DNA of 64,000 nucleotides from Mycolicibacterium sarraceniae (GCF_010731875.1 NZ_AP022595.1:3906001-3970000); one strand, 5' to 3'; shown: positions 52,631-62,105, counted from the first letter of the stretch. Translations and numbers: made by a program. The notes: generated by a model not told the origin, from the letters alone.

Positions 52631-54979
52631 CTACCGGCCGAAACCGGCATCACGTAAGGCCTGGGCCATCGATCCGGAGGACCGGTTGGTGTTGTCCCGC
52701 CGGCCGCCGTCGCCGCCACGGCCGGGCTGGCGACGCTGGCCGCGACCGGATGGAGCGCTGGCCTTACCGGAGCCCTTGGCCTGATTGGCCTTTGGTGCAT
52801 CGCCCAACCGCAGGGTCAACCCGATCCGCTGGCGGTCCACGTCCACTTCCAAGACCTTGACCCGCACCACCTGCCCCGATCGCACCACCTCGTGTGGGTC
52901 GGAGACGAATCGGTCCGACATCGCCGACACGTGCACGAGACCGTCCTGGTGCACACCAACGTCGACGAAGGCTCCGAAGGCCGCGACATTGGTGACGACA
53001 CCTTCGAGCACCATGCCGACCTTGAGGTCGGCCACCTTCTCCACACCGGCGGCGAAGGTCGCAGTGGAGAACGCCGGTCGCGGATCGCGCCCCGGCTTTT
53101 CCAGTTCAGCGAGGATATCGGTGACCGTCGGTACACCGAATCGGTCGTCGGCGAAGTCGGCGGGCTTCAATGACCGCAACGACCGCTCGTTGCCGATGAG
53201 CTCGGCCAGCGCGATCCCCGAACGGTCCAGGATCCGCCGGACCACCGGATAGGCCTCCGGATGGACACCCGATGCGTCGAGCGCGTCGTCGCCACCACGG
53301 ATCCGCAGGAATCCCGCACATTGCTCAAAAGCCTTGGGCCCCAGACGTGCAACATCGAGCAACGCACTGCGGCTGCGGAACGGCCCGGTCTTCTCGCGGT
53401 GCGCGACGATCGCTTCGGCCAGCGTTTCGGTCACCCCGGACACCCGTGAGAGCAGCGGAACCGACGCGGTGTTCAGGTCGACGCCGACAGCGTTGACCGC
53501 ATCCTCCACCACGGCGTTGAGGCTGCGTGCGAGCGTGCCCGGACTGACGTCGTGCTGATATTGGCCGACACCGATCGACTTCGGCTCGATCTTCACCAGC
53601 TCCGCGAGCGGATCCTGCAGCCGTCGTGCGATCGACACCGCTCCGCGCACCGTCACATCCAGGCTCGGCAGCTCACGGGCCGCGTAGGCCGACGCCGAGT
53701 AGACCGACGCGCCGGCTTCGCTGACCATTGCCTTCGCCGGCGCGGCCGCGCCGGCGGCGCGGATATCTGCGATGAGTTCGGTGGCTAACGCGTCCGTCTC
53801 TCGCGATGCGGTGCCGTTGCCGATCGCGACCAGCTCGACGCCGTGGCGAGCGACCAGTGCAGCCAAGATCGCCTTGGCCGAATCCCATTGGCGCTGCGGC
53901 GCGTGCGGGTAGATCGCGCAGGTGTCGAGCACCTTGCCGGTCGGATCGACGACGGCGACCTTGACGCCGGTACGGAAACCGGGATCCAGTCCGAGCGTGG
54001 TGCGGGTACCGGCGGGAGCAGCCAGCAGTAGATCCTTGAGATTCTTGGCGAATACCGCCACCGCATCGTCCTCGGCGCGCTGGCGCAGCCGCATCCGCGC
54101 ATCCACCGCCCCGGAGATCATCAGCCTGGTGCGCCAGGCCAATCGGACGGTGGTGGCCAGCCATGGCGTCGCGGCCGCATTGGCCGACAGGTCGACGCCT
54201 AGCGACTGGGCGACCATCACCTCGTAGGCATCGTCGCTACCGCCGTCGAAACGTAATGCAAGCGCCTGCTCCTTCTCGCCGCGCATTACGGCGAGCACCC
54301 GATGCGACGGCATATCCTCCAACCGTTCGCTGAACTCGAAGTAGTCACGAAATTTCTGTGCGGCTTGGGTTTTCGCGGACTCCTCGGAATGGGGCGTGGT
54401 CCGCAACACGCCTTGGGACCAGAACTTGGCCCGGATCGCGCCAACCAGCTCGGCGTCTTCGGCGGCCCGCTCGACAAGGATGTGTCGTGCGCCATCCAGT
54501 GCCGCCGCAGCGTCGGTGACATCGGCAGTGAGGAAGTCTGCGGCCGCGCTTTCCGGAGCGACGGCCGGATCGGCGAGCAACCGATCGGCGAGAGGCTCCA
54601 GGCCGGCTTCTCGGGCGATCTGAGCTTTGGTGCGCCGCTTGGGTTTGTACGGCAGGTAGATGTCCTCGACCCGCGATTTGGTGTCGGCCGCGAGCAACGC
54701 AGCTCGCAGTTCGTCGGTCAACTTGCCCTGCTCCTCGATGGAGGCCAGCACCGCATCGCGCCGCTCATCGAGCTCCCGCAGATACCGCAAACGCTCCTCG
54801 AGATCGCGGAGCTGTCCGTCGTCGAGGCTGCCGGTGACTTCCTTGCGGTAGCGGGCGATGAACGGCACGGTCGCCCCCTCGTCGAGCAGCCGCACAGCAG
54901 CGGCCACCTGCGTCTCGGCTACCGCGAGCTCCTCAGCAAGACGGGCATTCACAGATTTGACGGTTGGGCTCGAAGTCAC
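52631..54979 (-). CDS. tex: Tex family RNA-binding protein
   Basis: A 782-residue protein with the usual Tex layout: N-terminal helical region (TVPFIARYRKEVTGSLDD), YqgF/RNase H-like domain (TTLGLDPGFRTGVKVAVVD), helix-hairpin-helix region (LDVARLGPKAFEQCAGFLRI) and a C-terminal S1 domain (GMVLEGVVTNVAAFGAFVD), then a Lys/Arg/Gly-rich tail. Tex binds RNA and affects transcription. GTG 54979 is the start, consistent with family length. Confidence 0.92.
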   Translation of the reverse strand: MTSSPTVKSVNARLAEELAVAETQVAAAVRLLDEGATVPFIARYRKEVTGSLDDGQLRDLEERLRYLRELDERRDAVLASIEEQGKLTDELRAALLAADTKSRVEDIYLPYKPKRRTKAQIAREAGLEPLADRLLADPAVAPESAAADFLTADVTDAAAALDGARHILVERAAEDAELVGAIRAKFWSQGVLRTTPHSEESAKTQAAQKFRDYFEFSERLEDMPSHRVLAVMRGEKEQALALRFDGGSDDAYEVMVAQSLGVDLSANAAATPWLATTVRLAWRTRLMISGAVDARMRLRQRAEDDAVAVFAKNLKDLLLAAPAGTRTTLGLDPGFRTGVKVAVVDPTGKVLDTCAIYPHAPQRQWDSAKAILAALVARHGVELVAIGNGTASRETDALATELIADIRAAGAAAPAKAMVSEAGASVYSASAYAARELPSLDVTVRGAVSIARRLQDPLAELVKIEPKSIGVGQYQHDVSPGTLARSLNAVVEDAVNAVGVDLNTASVPLLSRVSGVTETLAEAIVAHREKTGPFRSRSALLDVARLGPKAFEQCAGFLRIRGGDDALDASGVHPEAYPVVRRILDRSGIALAELIGNERSLRSLKPADFADDRFGVPTVTDILAELEKPGRDPRPAFSTATFAAGVEKVADLKVGMVLEGVVTNVAAFGAFVDVGVHQDGLVHVSAMSDRFVSDPHEVVRSGQVVRVKVLEVDVDRQRIGLTLRLGDAPKANQAKGSGKASAPSGRGQRRQPGRGGDGGRRDNTNRSSGSMAQALRDAGFGR

Positions 54980-55100
54980 GCCGAGACCCTACCGAACCCC
55001 GGCGACAATCCGACGAATGGTCAAGGTGATGTCGCAAGAGCTCGAGTCTGCCTGATACCAAAGGATTTGGGCTTGGCGCCGTTGACGCCACAGTCACCCC

Positions 55101-55301
55101 ATGACGACCGCCGCTGACCCTTCAACCAGCCTCGCACCGACACGTATCTCTCGCCTCGCGGTCCCTGAGGTCGACGCGCTCAGCAACCGAGCGGTGAAGG
55201 GCTTCTTCACCCACCAGCAACGCGAAGAGGGCCTCACCTCCAACTGATTCCGGGCGCTTGCGTTGAACGAGGACGACCTGGGCCGGCTGAACGGCCCCTG
55301 A
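55101..55301 (+). pseudogene. Carboxymuconolactone-decarboxylase-like N-terminal remnant
   Basis: From ATG 55101 the frame gives RISRLAVPEVDALSNRAVKG and FFTHQQREEGLTSN, then TGA at 55245-55247, then FRALALNEDDLGRLNGP to another stop. The pattern resembles the N-terminal third of alkylhydroperoxidase-like CMD proteins (normally about 180 residues). The rest is missing: the next recognisable sequence, starting at 55291, belongs to a different family. Confidence 0.45.
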
Positions 55302-55602
55302 CGGGCATATCCGGGTCACCACAGGTAGCTCTTCAAGGAACGGACGGCTGATCAAACAAGCCGGGGCCGTGTCGCTGGTGGTGCAACACGAGGAGCCGCC
55401 GTACCAGTACGTGGTGGTCGAAGCCTCGGTTGCCGAGGTCACCGACCCCACACCGCCGGAGGTTCTCGAAGAGATCGCGGTGCGGTATCTGGGAGAAGAG
55501 GCCGCGCGGCAGTTTGCTCGGAGCAGGGATGGCCACGCCAACGTGCTGTTCACATTCCGCCCGGATCGCTGGCTCAGCGCCGAGTTCTCCGACGAGCTGT
55601 AG
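55291..55602 (+). pseudogene. PPOX-class F420-dependent protein, C-terminal fragment
   Basis: An in-frame run beginning PDGHIRVTTGSSSRN continues with AVSLVVQHEEPPYQYVVVEA and ANVLFTFRPDRWLSAEFSDE to a normal TAG. This matches the second half of F420-dependent PPOX proteins; the first 50-60 residues, including much of the substrate pocket, are missing and replaced by the CMD-like fragment in another frame. A deletion fused two genes near 55290. Confidence 0.75.
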
Positions 55603-55692
55603 CCGGTCCTAGTTGGGATCGGTAGGCGATCCCGGGCTCTCAACTTCTCGCAACGGCGCCACGAAGGCGGCGAGTAATGAGAGGAAGAACCC

Positions 55693-55821
55693 ATGAAGAT
55701 CGTCCCGGCACCTATCGCGCAGCAGATCGATCGCGTCGACCGCCAGTACAGGGTGTCCATCGGAATCAGCACCGGCCTGTTGGCCTTCTGATCCATCTAC
55801 CGTGTCCTCTGGTCGATCTAA
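55693..55821 (+). CDS. Possible 42-codon small membrane ORF interrupted by TGA
   Basis: ATG 55693 follows a good AGAGGAAG site. The peptide is MKIVPAPIAQQIDRVDRQ, then a hydrophobic YRVSIGISTGLLAF; TGA at 55789; then SIYRVLWSI and TAA. Reading the TGA as tryptophan would complete a single membrane helix. It may be a small protein broken by a TGG-to-TGA change, a 32-residue product, or noise. Nothing else is seen between 55603 and 56037. Confidence 0.3.
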
Positions 55822-56037
55822 CTGGCCGTGACCTGCGACTCAATCTGCGAACCCCTGGTGCCCGGTCGACCCCGCGGGCATCGGGGGGTGTTGAAACGAC
55901 GCGCGTCGCGCGGGCGATAGAGCGGGAGTGCATCGGGTTTGCTCCCGGCACGGGGATCGCCGACATGTGCGACGATCTCACCACAAGCCTTGGCCACGCC
56001 AGAGTGGGCCTCGGCCAGAGAGAGGACTGGCGGATTC

Positions 56038-56652
56038 ATGACTGAAAGGCACCGCACCGCGTCATTCGTCCGCGCAATCGTCGTAGCCGGTGTGACCGTC
56101 GGCGCCGCGTTCGCCGGGGCTGCCGCCGCAACGGCCGACCCCGTGCCATCGACGCCACTGCCCGGTCCGGGGGATCCCGCGGCAGCCGCGCCCGGTCAGC
56201 CGGTCGCCGTGCCCGTCGACCCCGCCGCTGTCGCCGCACCTGCACCGCCTCCGCCCGGCGCGCCGCCCTCGGTCCCTCAGCTCGCCGACCAGACCTACGG
56301 TTCGCACAACAACGGCGGCGGCAGCGGTGTCCTCGGCTCACTTAAAGACCTCTGGCATCAGGCTCGCGACCCTTATTACGGGCCCGATGACACTGCCTAC
56401 GCCAATGGCTCGGTCGCGGCGCCGCCCGGAGCCGGCGCGCCGCCGCCGCTGCCACCGGGGTTCAAGTCGTACACCGCACCGGGCTCCGAAGCGCCCCCGA
56501 GCGAGTACGGCCCAGGTGAATCGCCGCCCCCTGGGACTCCCGCCCTGCCGCCGGGGTACTACTCGATCTCCGGGCCGCCGCCGCCGGGGTACGAGTTCAA
56601 CGCGCCGGGACAGCCGGCCCCGATCACCGCGACACCTGCGCCGACGCCGTAG
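56038..56652 (+). CDS. Exported Pro/Ala/Gly-rich protein
   Basis: About 204 residues: signal peptide (VRAIVVAGVTVGAAFAGAAAATA), then low-complexity sequence with many PPPG-type repeats around a short ordered part (GVLGSLKDLWHQARDPYYGP). Likely a cell-wall-spanning structural or adhesin-like protein. ATG 56038 has a purine-rich GAGAGGACT upstream. It leads a run of three small secreted proteins on the plus strand. Confidence 0.7.
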   Translation: MTERHRTASFVRAIVVAGVTVGAAFAGAAAATADPVPSTPLPGPGDPAAAAPGQPVAVPVDPAAVAAPAPPPPGAPPSVPQLADQTYGSHNNGGGSGVLGSLKDLWHQARDPYYGPDDTAYANGSVAAPPGAGAPPPLPPGFKSYTAPGSEAPPSEYGPGESPPPGTPALPPGYYSISGPPPPGYEFNAPGQPAPITATPAPTP

Positions 56653-56748
56653 CGACGCGCGATATTGCGGGGTAGAGGATTATCTGCGTCCGACGCTGGT
56701 TATACTCGCTAAGTATCTGGATGACGTCGGAACGCTGGAGTCGTGCTC

Positions 56749-57012
56749 ATGACCTTGATCAAAACGGCGCTGGCCGCTGTCGGCGCGCTCGCGGTTGGAC
56801 TCGCGATCGGCATCGCACCGGCCAGCGCTGAACCGCCGCCAACGGACCAGAACGTCGGCGAGCAGGTGCCCGATTGGGCACCGGCCAAGCCCGCCGAGGT
56901 GTGGGCCGGGCGCCCCGTCGTGTGGACCCATATGTGGGGTGGCCGCTGGGGTGTGTGGATCAACGACAACTTCATCACGCTGTCGTCCAACCCAGTGACC
57001 AACGGCGGATGA
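56749..57012 (+). CDS. Small exported tryptophan-rich protein
   Basis: An 87-residue protein with a signal peptide (LAAVGALAVGLAIGIAPASA) and a mature part of about 60 residues rich in tryptophan (WAGRPVVWTHMWGGRWGVW). ATG 56749 follows a GGAG site 8 nt upstream; GTG 56743 is also possible. No known family; secreted. Confidence 0.65.
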   Translation: MTLIKTALAAVGALAVGLAIGIAPASAEPPPTDQNVGEQVPDWAPAKPAEVWAGRPVVWTHMWGGRWGVWINDNFITLSSNPVTNGG

Positions 57013-57131
57013 CACTGTCCGTATCAAGAGTCACACTCGTCACAAACACAGTTCGTCGCGGACCTAGGGTGGATACTCCGCCCTAGGCATCTATATAGTT
57101 AGTGCGCTTAAAGGTTTAGGGCAGGAGAACG

Positions 57132-57593
57132 ATGACAGGGTTGAGGCGTCGGGCGAAGCTCGCGGGAATGGCGTTGAGCGCAGTGGCGGCTGCGAGTGTC
57201 ATCACCGCCGGTCCGGCCGGTGCCGACGCCAGCGACGACTATCCGATCCCGCATCGGATCATCATCACCGAGTGCGACACCGAGCAGTACATGGCCGCGG
57301 CGCGCGATACCAGCCCGGTGTACTTCGAGCGGTACATGATCGACCGCAGCAACCGGCCGCCAGAGGTTCAGCAGCTGGCCTTCGACCGCATCCACTGGTT
57401 CTTCTCGCTCGACCCGGTGGCTCGTCGCCAGTACTCCGAGAACACCGCGACCAATGTCTACTACGAGTTCGTCGCGACCCGCTGGGGCAACTGGGCCAAG
57501 CTGTTCTTCAACAACAAGGGCGTCGTCGCCAAGGCCACCGACGTCTGCATGAACTACCCGAAGGGCGATATGTCGGTCTGGAACTGGGTCTAG
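57132..57593 (+). CDS. DUF5078 exported protein
   Basis: A 153-residue protein typical of the mycobacterial DUF5078 family: signal peptide ([17 protein letters not shown]), then conserved [37 protein letters not shown] and [18 protein letters not shown]. Two cysteines in the mature protein may pair. Secreted; role unknown. The start has a GGAG site and the upstream 120 bp contain a TATAT stretch likely to be the promoter. Confidence 0.8.
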   Translation: MTGLRRRAKLAGMALSAVAAASVITAGPAGADASDDYPIPHRIIITECDTEQYMAAARDTSPVYFERYMIDRSNRPPEVQQLAFDRIHWFFSLDPVARRQYSENTATNVYYEFVATRWGNWAKLFFNNKGVVAKATDVCMNYPKGDMSVWNWV

Positions 57594-57675
57594 CTCCGGA
57601 GCTAATTTCCGAGCGGCGGCAACAGAACCGTCAACCCCACCTGGATACAGGCATCAATGCTGATGTCCTGATGCA

Positions 57676-57825
57676 TTGGTGGAAGATGAAGCAAACATAT
57701 TCGGCGACTCTCAACTCACCGCGTCTCGGGTGTGCCCTGGCCACGGCTCTGACCACTATGCCGACCAGCAGAAGGACGATATCTACGCGCTGGTGAACGA
57801 CCTTCAGCCCACCTGCCCGCCGTAG
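57676..57825 (+). CDS. Possible small ORF (49 residues)
   Basis: A TTG-initiated frame with DSQLTASRVCPGHGSDHYAD and a cysteine-bearing end (LQPTCPP). It has protein-like composition but no clear ribosome site. It could be the tail of a degraded small secreted protein, since the neighbourhood is rich in these, or chance. Confidence 0.25.
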   Translation: MVEDEANIFGDSQLTASRVCPGHGSDHYADQQKDDIYALVNDLQPTCPP

Positions 57826-57832
57826 CCGCCCG

Positions 57833-58465
57833 CTACGAGGCGGAAAGGATCTTGATCGCGAAGACCAGGGTGTCGCCCGGCAGGATCCCCGCCCTGGGCT
57901 GACCGTCCGGGTAGCCGTCCGCGGAGACCATGGCAACCGCGACGGTGGATCCCACCTTCTGGCCCGCGATCGCCTTCTGGAAGCCCGGTACGACGCCGTC
58001 GAGCGGGAAGTCGGCCGGCTCTCCACGCTGATAGCTGCTATCGAACACGGTCCCGTCGCGGCCGTTGACGCCCATGTAGCAGACCGAGACCGAGGCGGTC
58101 GGCGCGACGGCCGGTCCGCTACCAGCCTGCAGCGTGTGCACTTGGGTGGCAGCGACGCTGAACGGCGCGGTCACCGTGACGACGGGCGCGGCGGTATCGG
58201 TGGATCCGGTGACCGCGACGCTGCCGGTAGCCCCGGGCAATGTCCACTCGGGGGCACCCGGATTCGCCGGCGGCGCGGTCGGGCAGGTGGCGTCGGGTCC
58301 GGCCGCCTGGGTCACGGGAGACGCGACCGCTGGGGCGCCGGAGGTCTTGCTCGCGGACGGAGTGCTGTTGTCGGAGCCGCACGCGGCCACCATCAGGGCG
58401 ATCGACGCGGTGCAGCCAGCAAGTGCGACGGCGGAGGGCACGCGGAAGGAATTCACGGTCGCCAC
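57833..58465 (-). CDS. FKBP-type peptidyl-prolyl isomerase lipoprotein
   Basis: A 210-residue protein with a signal peptide and lipobox (LMVAAC), a P/A/S-rich linker, then an FKBP domain: VCYMGVNGRDGTVFDSSYQR, FPLDGVVPGFQKAI and AGILPGDTLVFAIKIL. It would help fold exported proteins at the membrane face. GTG 58465 is the start. Convergent with the secreted proteins on its 3' side and divergent from pepD on the other, with 174 bp between them. Confidence 0.85.
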   Translation of the reverse strand: MATVNSFRVPSAVALAGCTASIALMVAACGSDNSTPSASKTSGAPAVASPVTQAAGPDATCPTAPPANPGAPEWTLPGATGSVAVTGSTDTAAPVVTVTAPFSVAATQVHTLQAGSGPAVAPTASVSVCYMGVNGRDGTVFDSSYQRGEPADFPLDGVVPGFQKAIAGQKVGSTVAVAMVSADGYPDGQPRAGILPGDTLVFAIKILSAS

Positions 58466-58639
58466 GCTACAGCCGCATTGCCCGGTGCTGGCTGACCGGC
58501 ACCCAATATTGACCCACTACAAAGTCTTGGGCGCAGCTGAACTAATTCTCAGCAAAGGCTCAGTCGCCGAAGGCAAACTGCATTCAGGCGCTGACCGGCG
58601 CAAACATTAAGTTGTTATGAGAAAGAGAAATCGAACGCC

Positions 58640-60064
58640 ATGAGCTACCGATCAGAGAATGTTCCGCACGACAATCATCGCCAATGGCAGCCGAAAACCG
58701 CTGCAAATCAGACACACTCGAACCAGTGGGGCCAAGGCCGGTATCAATATGATTACGACGCCTCTGATCCGAGCCGCATGCATCCGCCTGCGTACGCCCC
58801 AAGTCCGGATATGCATAGTCAATTTGTGAGACACGCATCACAGCAAAATCCTAAGCAACGGAACAAATCGCGCGCCGGCGTGATGGTGTGCGGGACGGCG
58901 GTCGTTGCCATGGTTGCCGGCGCCGCTGCCGTCGCTGTGGTCGACCATGTCGGACAGCCGGCCGCCACGGTTCCGGCACCGGCCGCCGCGGGAGTTGTTT
59001 CTCCGAAGACCGTGTCCACCCAGCCAGTCGCTCAGGCACCCGTCGGATCCGTGGAGCAGGTCTCGGCCAAGGTGCTGCCCAGCGTCGTGAAATTGCAGAT
59101 CAGCAGTGGCCAGCAGAGCGAAGAGGGGTCCGGGATCGTGCTGAGCTCCGATGGCCTCATCCTGACCAATAACCACGTCGTGGCGGCGGCCGCGCAGGCG
59201 GCGACCGGCCGCGGACCGACGGCTTCCCAAGCCGACCCCAGCGACGACAGCCTGGGCGGCCCGGGTCTGCGACCGTATGGCCGCACCAACGGCAACCTGA
59301 AGGCCACGGTGACGTTCTCCGACGGCCGGACCGTGCCGTTCACCGTCGTGGGCACCGACCCCGCTGACGACATTGCCGTGGTTCGAGCGCAAGGCGCGTC
59401 CGGACTCACCCCGATCACCATCGGATCGTCCAAAGACCTGAAGGTGGGACAGAACGTCGTCGCTGTCGGCTCGCCGCTGGGCCTGCAGGGCACAGTGACC
59501 ACCGGCATCGTCAGCGCTCTGGACCGTCCGGTCGCGACCGGCGACGAGCAGAGCGGTCAGCATTCGGTGATGAATGCCATCCAGACCGACGCGGCCATCA
59601 ACCCAGGTAACTCCGGTGGGGCGCTGGTGGACATGAACGGCGATCTGATCGGCGTGAACTCAGCGATCGCATCCCTTGGCGGCGGCCAGGATTCGCCGGG
59701 AGCTCAAGCCGGCTCGATCGGCCTTGGCTTCGCCATTCCGGTGGATCAGGCCAAACGCATTGCCGACCAATTGATCTCCACCGGAACTGTCCAGCACGCC
59801 TCGCTGGGTGTGCAGCTCAGCTCGGACGACACCGCGCGCGGCGCACTGATCGCGGGAGTCGCGGACGGCAGTCCGGCGGCAACGGCCGGCCTGCCCAAGG
59901 GTGCATTGATCACCAAGGTCGACAGCCGTGTGATCGATGGACCGGAGTCGCTCGTCGCGGCGATTCGTTCCAAGGCACCCGGCGATGACGTCACGGTGAC
60001 CTATAACGATCCGTCGGGGGCATCACAAACCGTCCAGGTGACTCTCGGCCAGCTGCAGTCCTGA
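58640..60064 (+). CDS. pepD: HtrA-type serine protease PepD-like
   Basis: A 474-residue protein: 80-residue cytoplasmic N-terminus, one membrane helix (AGVMVCGTAVVAMVAGAAAV), trypsin-like protease and a C-terminal PDZ domain. Catalytic residues are H179 (LTNNHVV), D244 (ADDIAVV) and S325 (NPGNSGGAL). It matches M. tuberculosis PepD (Rv0983) in layout and is involved in envelope stress there, downstream of MprAB. No two-component genes lie beside it here, so it may be a paralogue. Confidence 0.9.
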   Translation: MSYRSENVPHDNHRQWQPKTAANQTHSNQWGQGRYQYDYDASDPSRMHPPAYAPSPDMHSQFVRHASQQNPKQRNKSRAGVMVCGTAVVAMVAGAAAVAVVDHVGQPAATVPAPAAAGVVSPKTVSTQPVAQAPVGSVEQVSAKVLPSVVKLQISSGQQSEEGSGIVLSSDGLILTNNHVVAAAAQAATGRGPTASQADPSDDSLGGPGLRPYGRTNGNLKATVTFSDGRTVPFTVVGTDPADDIAVVRAQGASGLTPITIGSSKDLKVGQNVVAVGSPLGLQGTVTTGIVSALDRPVATGDEQSGQHSVMNAIQTDAAINPGNSGGALVDMNGDLIGVNSAIASLGGGQDSPGAQAGSIGLGFAIPVDQAKRIADQLISTGTVQHASLGVQLSSDDTARGALIAGVADGSPAATAGLPKGALITKVDSRVIDGPESLVAAIRSKAPGDDVTVTYNDPSGASQTVQVTLGQLQS

Positions 60065-60165
60065 GAACACCCTTGGTGCACAGGATAATTGGAGCAAAAC
60101 TCCGATTATCTTGTGCACCGATGGCTTATAGTCCCATTTCAGCAGACACTCACGGGGGAGTGATC

Positions 60166-60507
60166 GTGAACATCACCGTTCAGACACTGGCCAAAGAGAA
60201 CACCTACCGGATCGACTATGCGAAGTGCGCCGCGGGTTGGGCGGTCACCGTTGGCCTGTTGTCGAGCACAGCCAATCCGGAAATGGGTGCGCCCACCTCG
60301 CTGGTGTTCCAGCAGCAAGGCTCCACTTGGGTGAGTCGGGACAAGCGAAAAGTGTGTGGCACAAATGCGTCGACCACCCCGGCGCCCGCGGACGCCAAAG
60401 ATTCCCGCCGGACTGTAGGAGGCCGGCTGCCTGGCCGGATAGCGCGACGTTTCCTTCCCAGATGGGTTAACTTGGCGGGGTGTCGAGGGGAACACACATT
60501 CCGATGA
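60166..60507 (+). CDS. Hypothetical protein, possibly degraded C-terminus
   Basis: About 113 residues. The first 70 have good protein character (NTYRIDYAKCAAGWAVTVGL, MGAPTSLVFQQQGSTW), with two cysteines. The last 40 are basic and look out of frame (SRRTVGGRLPGRIARRFLP). GTG 60166 follows a GGGGAG site. The stop overlaps the next start (ATGA), which supports it as drawn, but a frameshift near 60400 with a near-perfect alternative ending (KIPAGL, then EAGCLAG) is also plausible. No signal peptide seen; N-terminus uncertain. Confidence 0.45.
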   Translation: MNITVQTLAKENTYRIDYAKCAAGWAVTVGLLSSTANPEMGAPTSLVFQQQGSTWVSRDKRKVCGTNASTTPAPADAKDSRRTVGGRLPGRIARRFLPRWVNLAGCRGEHTFR

Positions 60508-62105
60508 AGCGGAGCGCGCGGCCATTGTGGGTTTCGTTCGCCCTGATCACCGCCGCAGCACTGACATTCACCGCGGTCCAGCTGCGGCCCCACCCGGATT
60601 GGCAGCTGCCCCCACCCATTTCGGGTCCGTTCGCGACCCTGCTGGCGATATCGACGAATCTCGGTGATTCGCAAGCACAGTCGGTCGAACTGACCGCAGA
60701 GCTGCGCGGCCCCGAACGTCCCAACCGCCTCGAAGAGTGGGCAGCCGCCAACGGACTGTCGGTTCGCTGGGGCACCGGTGATCGGTGGGCAGTGGTCCAG
60801 GGACCGCCTGCGCATATTGCGTCGGCATTACGAGTGGCCGTCCACGACTACCGGGGACGAGCCGGGCAGGTCTTCTACGCTTCACCCCAACAACCCGTCG
60901 TCCCCGCATCGCTGACGGACACGGTTGCGGGCCTTGGCAGGATCCTCAGTTACACGCCGTACCACTCGAACAGCCCGTCGTTTCGGCCGTTAGACGTTCC
61001 CGATCACAGCCTGCCCCCGGACTCGTTGCGGACGACGTACAACGTCAAGCCGCTAACAGAAGCCGGCTACACCGGCAAAGGCACCACGATCGCGGTGTTC
61101 GGATTCGACGGGTTCGACCAAGCCGATCTGGACATGTTCACCGCGACCTACGGACTGCCGAGTCTCACCCCAGAGGTGATCGGTGGGGTGCCTGAGCAAC
61201 GCAGCGGCGAATCAACGATGGATCTGCAGGTCGCCCACGCGATCGCGCCCGATGCGCGCAAGGTGCTCGTCAACGCACGCACCACGGTCGCCGGCGGAAG
61301 CACCTACGTCAAGATCGCCGAGCTTATGGCTTCGGTGGATCAGCAGTTCCCCGGGGCGATATGGACTCTGTCGATCGGCTGGGGGTGCGACCGGATGATC
61401 ACCGCCGCCGACCTCGCCCCGATCCGGGGCGCAATATCGACCGCTTTGGCCCATGGCACCACCGTGTTCGACGCGAGCGGTGACCTCGCCGGCCTCGAAT
61501 GCAAACGGGGCCATGACTGGTCAGCACCGCCCGGCCCGGCCGACGTCGGCCTCGACGCTGTCGCCTCCCTGCCCGAGGTGACCAACGTGGGCGGCACCAC
61601 CTTGTCGACCGACGAGAACTATCGGTGGCTGAGCGAACAGGCATGGAGCGACGGCCCGCTGACCCAGGGAAGTGGGGGCGGGGTATCCAGCCTCTTCGAC
61701 CGGCCACCGTGGCAGGCCAACATCTCCAGCACGACCAACACCGTACGCAGGCTGACGCCCGATGTTGCCGCGGTTGCCGACAGCTCGACGGGAGCGGTCA
61801 TCGTGCAACACCAGCAGCTGGTGGTCGGCGGCGGCACATCGATGGCGGCACCCCTCTGGGCCGGCGTGGCCGCGGTGCTGAACCAATTCCTGGTCTCCAA
61901 CGGCGGGCGGCCGCTGGGGGAGCTCAACCCGATGCTGTACCGCCTCAAAGCCGGTGCAACCCGGCCAGGATTCCACGACATCACGTTGGGCGCCAACGCC
62001 GTTGCGGTATCCCAGCCCGGCTACGACATGGTCACCGGGTTAGGCAGCCCCGATGTCGACAACCTGGCCCGCGATATCCTTGATGTACAACGGGCTCCGC
62101 GATGA
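60504..62105 (+). CDS. Sedolisin (S53) family serine protease, membrane-anchored
   Basis: A 533-residue S53 peptidase. An N-terminal membrane segment (LWVSFALITAAALTFTAV) is followed by an activation-domain-like region, then the catalytic core. The carboxyl-protease triad reads E236 and D240 (GESTMD), oxyanion D327 (FDASGD), and S446 (GGGTSMAAP). Spacings agree with sedolisin/kumamolisin. A calcium-site-like ending GYDMVTGLGSPDVDNL is present. Enzymes of this family work at acid pH. Its gene overlaps its neighbours on both sides by 4 bp. Confidence 0.88.
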   Translation: MKRSARPLWVSFALITAAALTFTAVQLRPHPDWQLPPPISGPFATLLAISTNLGDSQAQSVELTAELRGPERPNRLEEWAAANGLSVRWGTGDRWAVVQGPPAHIASALRVAVHDYRGRAGQVFYASPQQPVVPASLTDTVAGLGRILSYTPYHSNSPSFRPLDVPDHSLPPDSLRTTYNVKPLTEAGYTGKGTTIAVFGFDGFDQADLDMFTATYGLPSLTPEVIGGVPEQRSGESTMDLQVAHAIAPDARKVLVNARTTVAGGSTYVKIAELMASVDQQFPGAIWTLSIGWGCDRMITAADLAPIRGAISTALAHGTTVFDASGDLAGLECKRGHDWSAPPGPADVGLDAVASLPEVTNVGGTTLSTDENYRWLSEQAWSDGPLTQGSGGGVSSLFDRPPWQANISSTTNTVRRLTPDVAAVADSSTGAVIVQHQQLVVGGGTSMAAPLWAGVAAVLNQFLVSNGGRPLGELNPMLYRLKAGATRPGFHDITLGANAVAVSQPGYDMVTGLGSPDVDNLARDILDVQRAPR

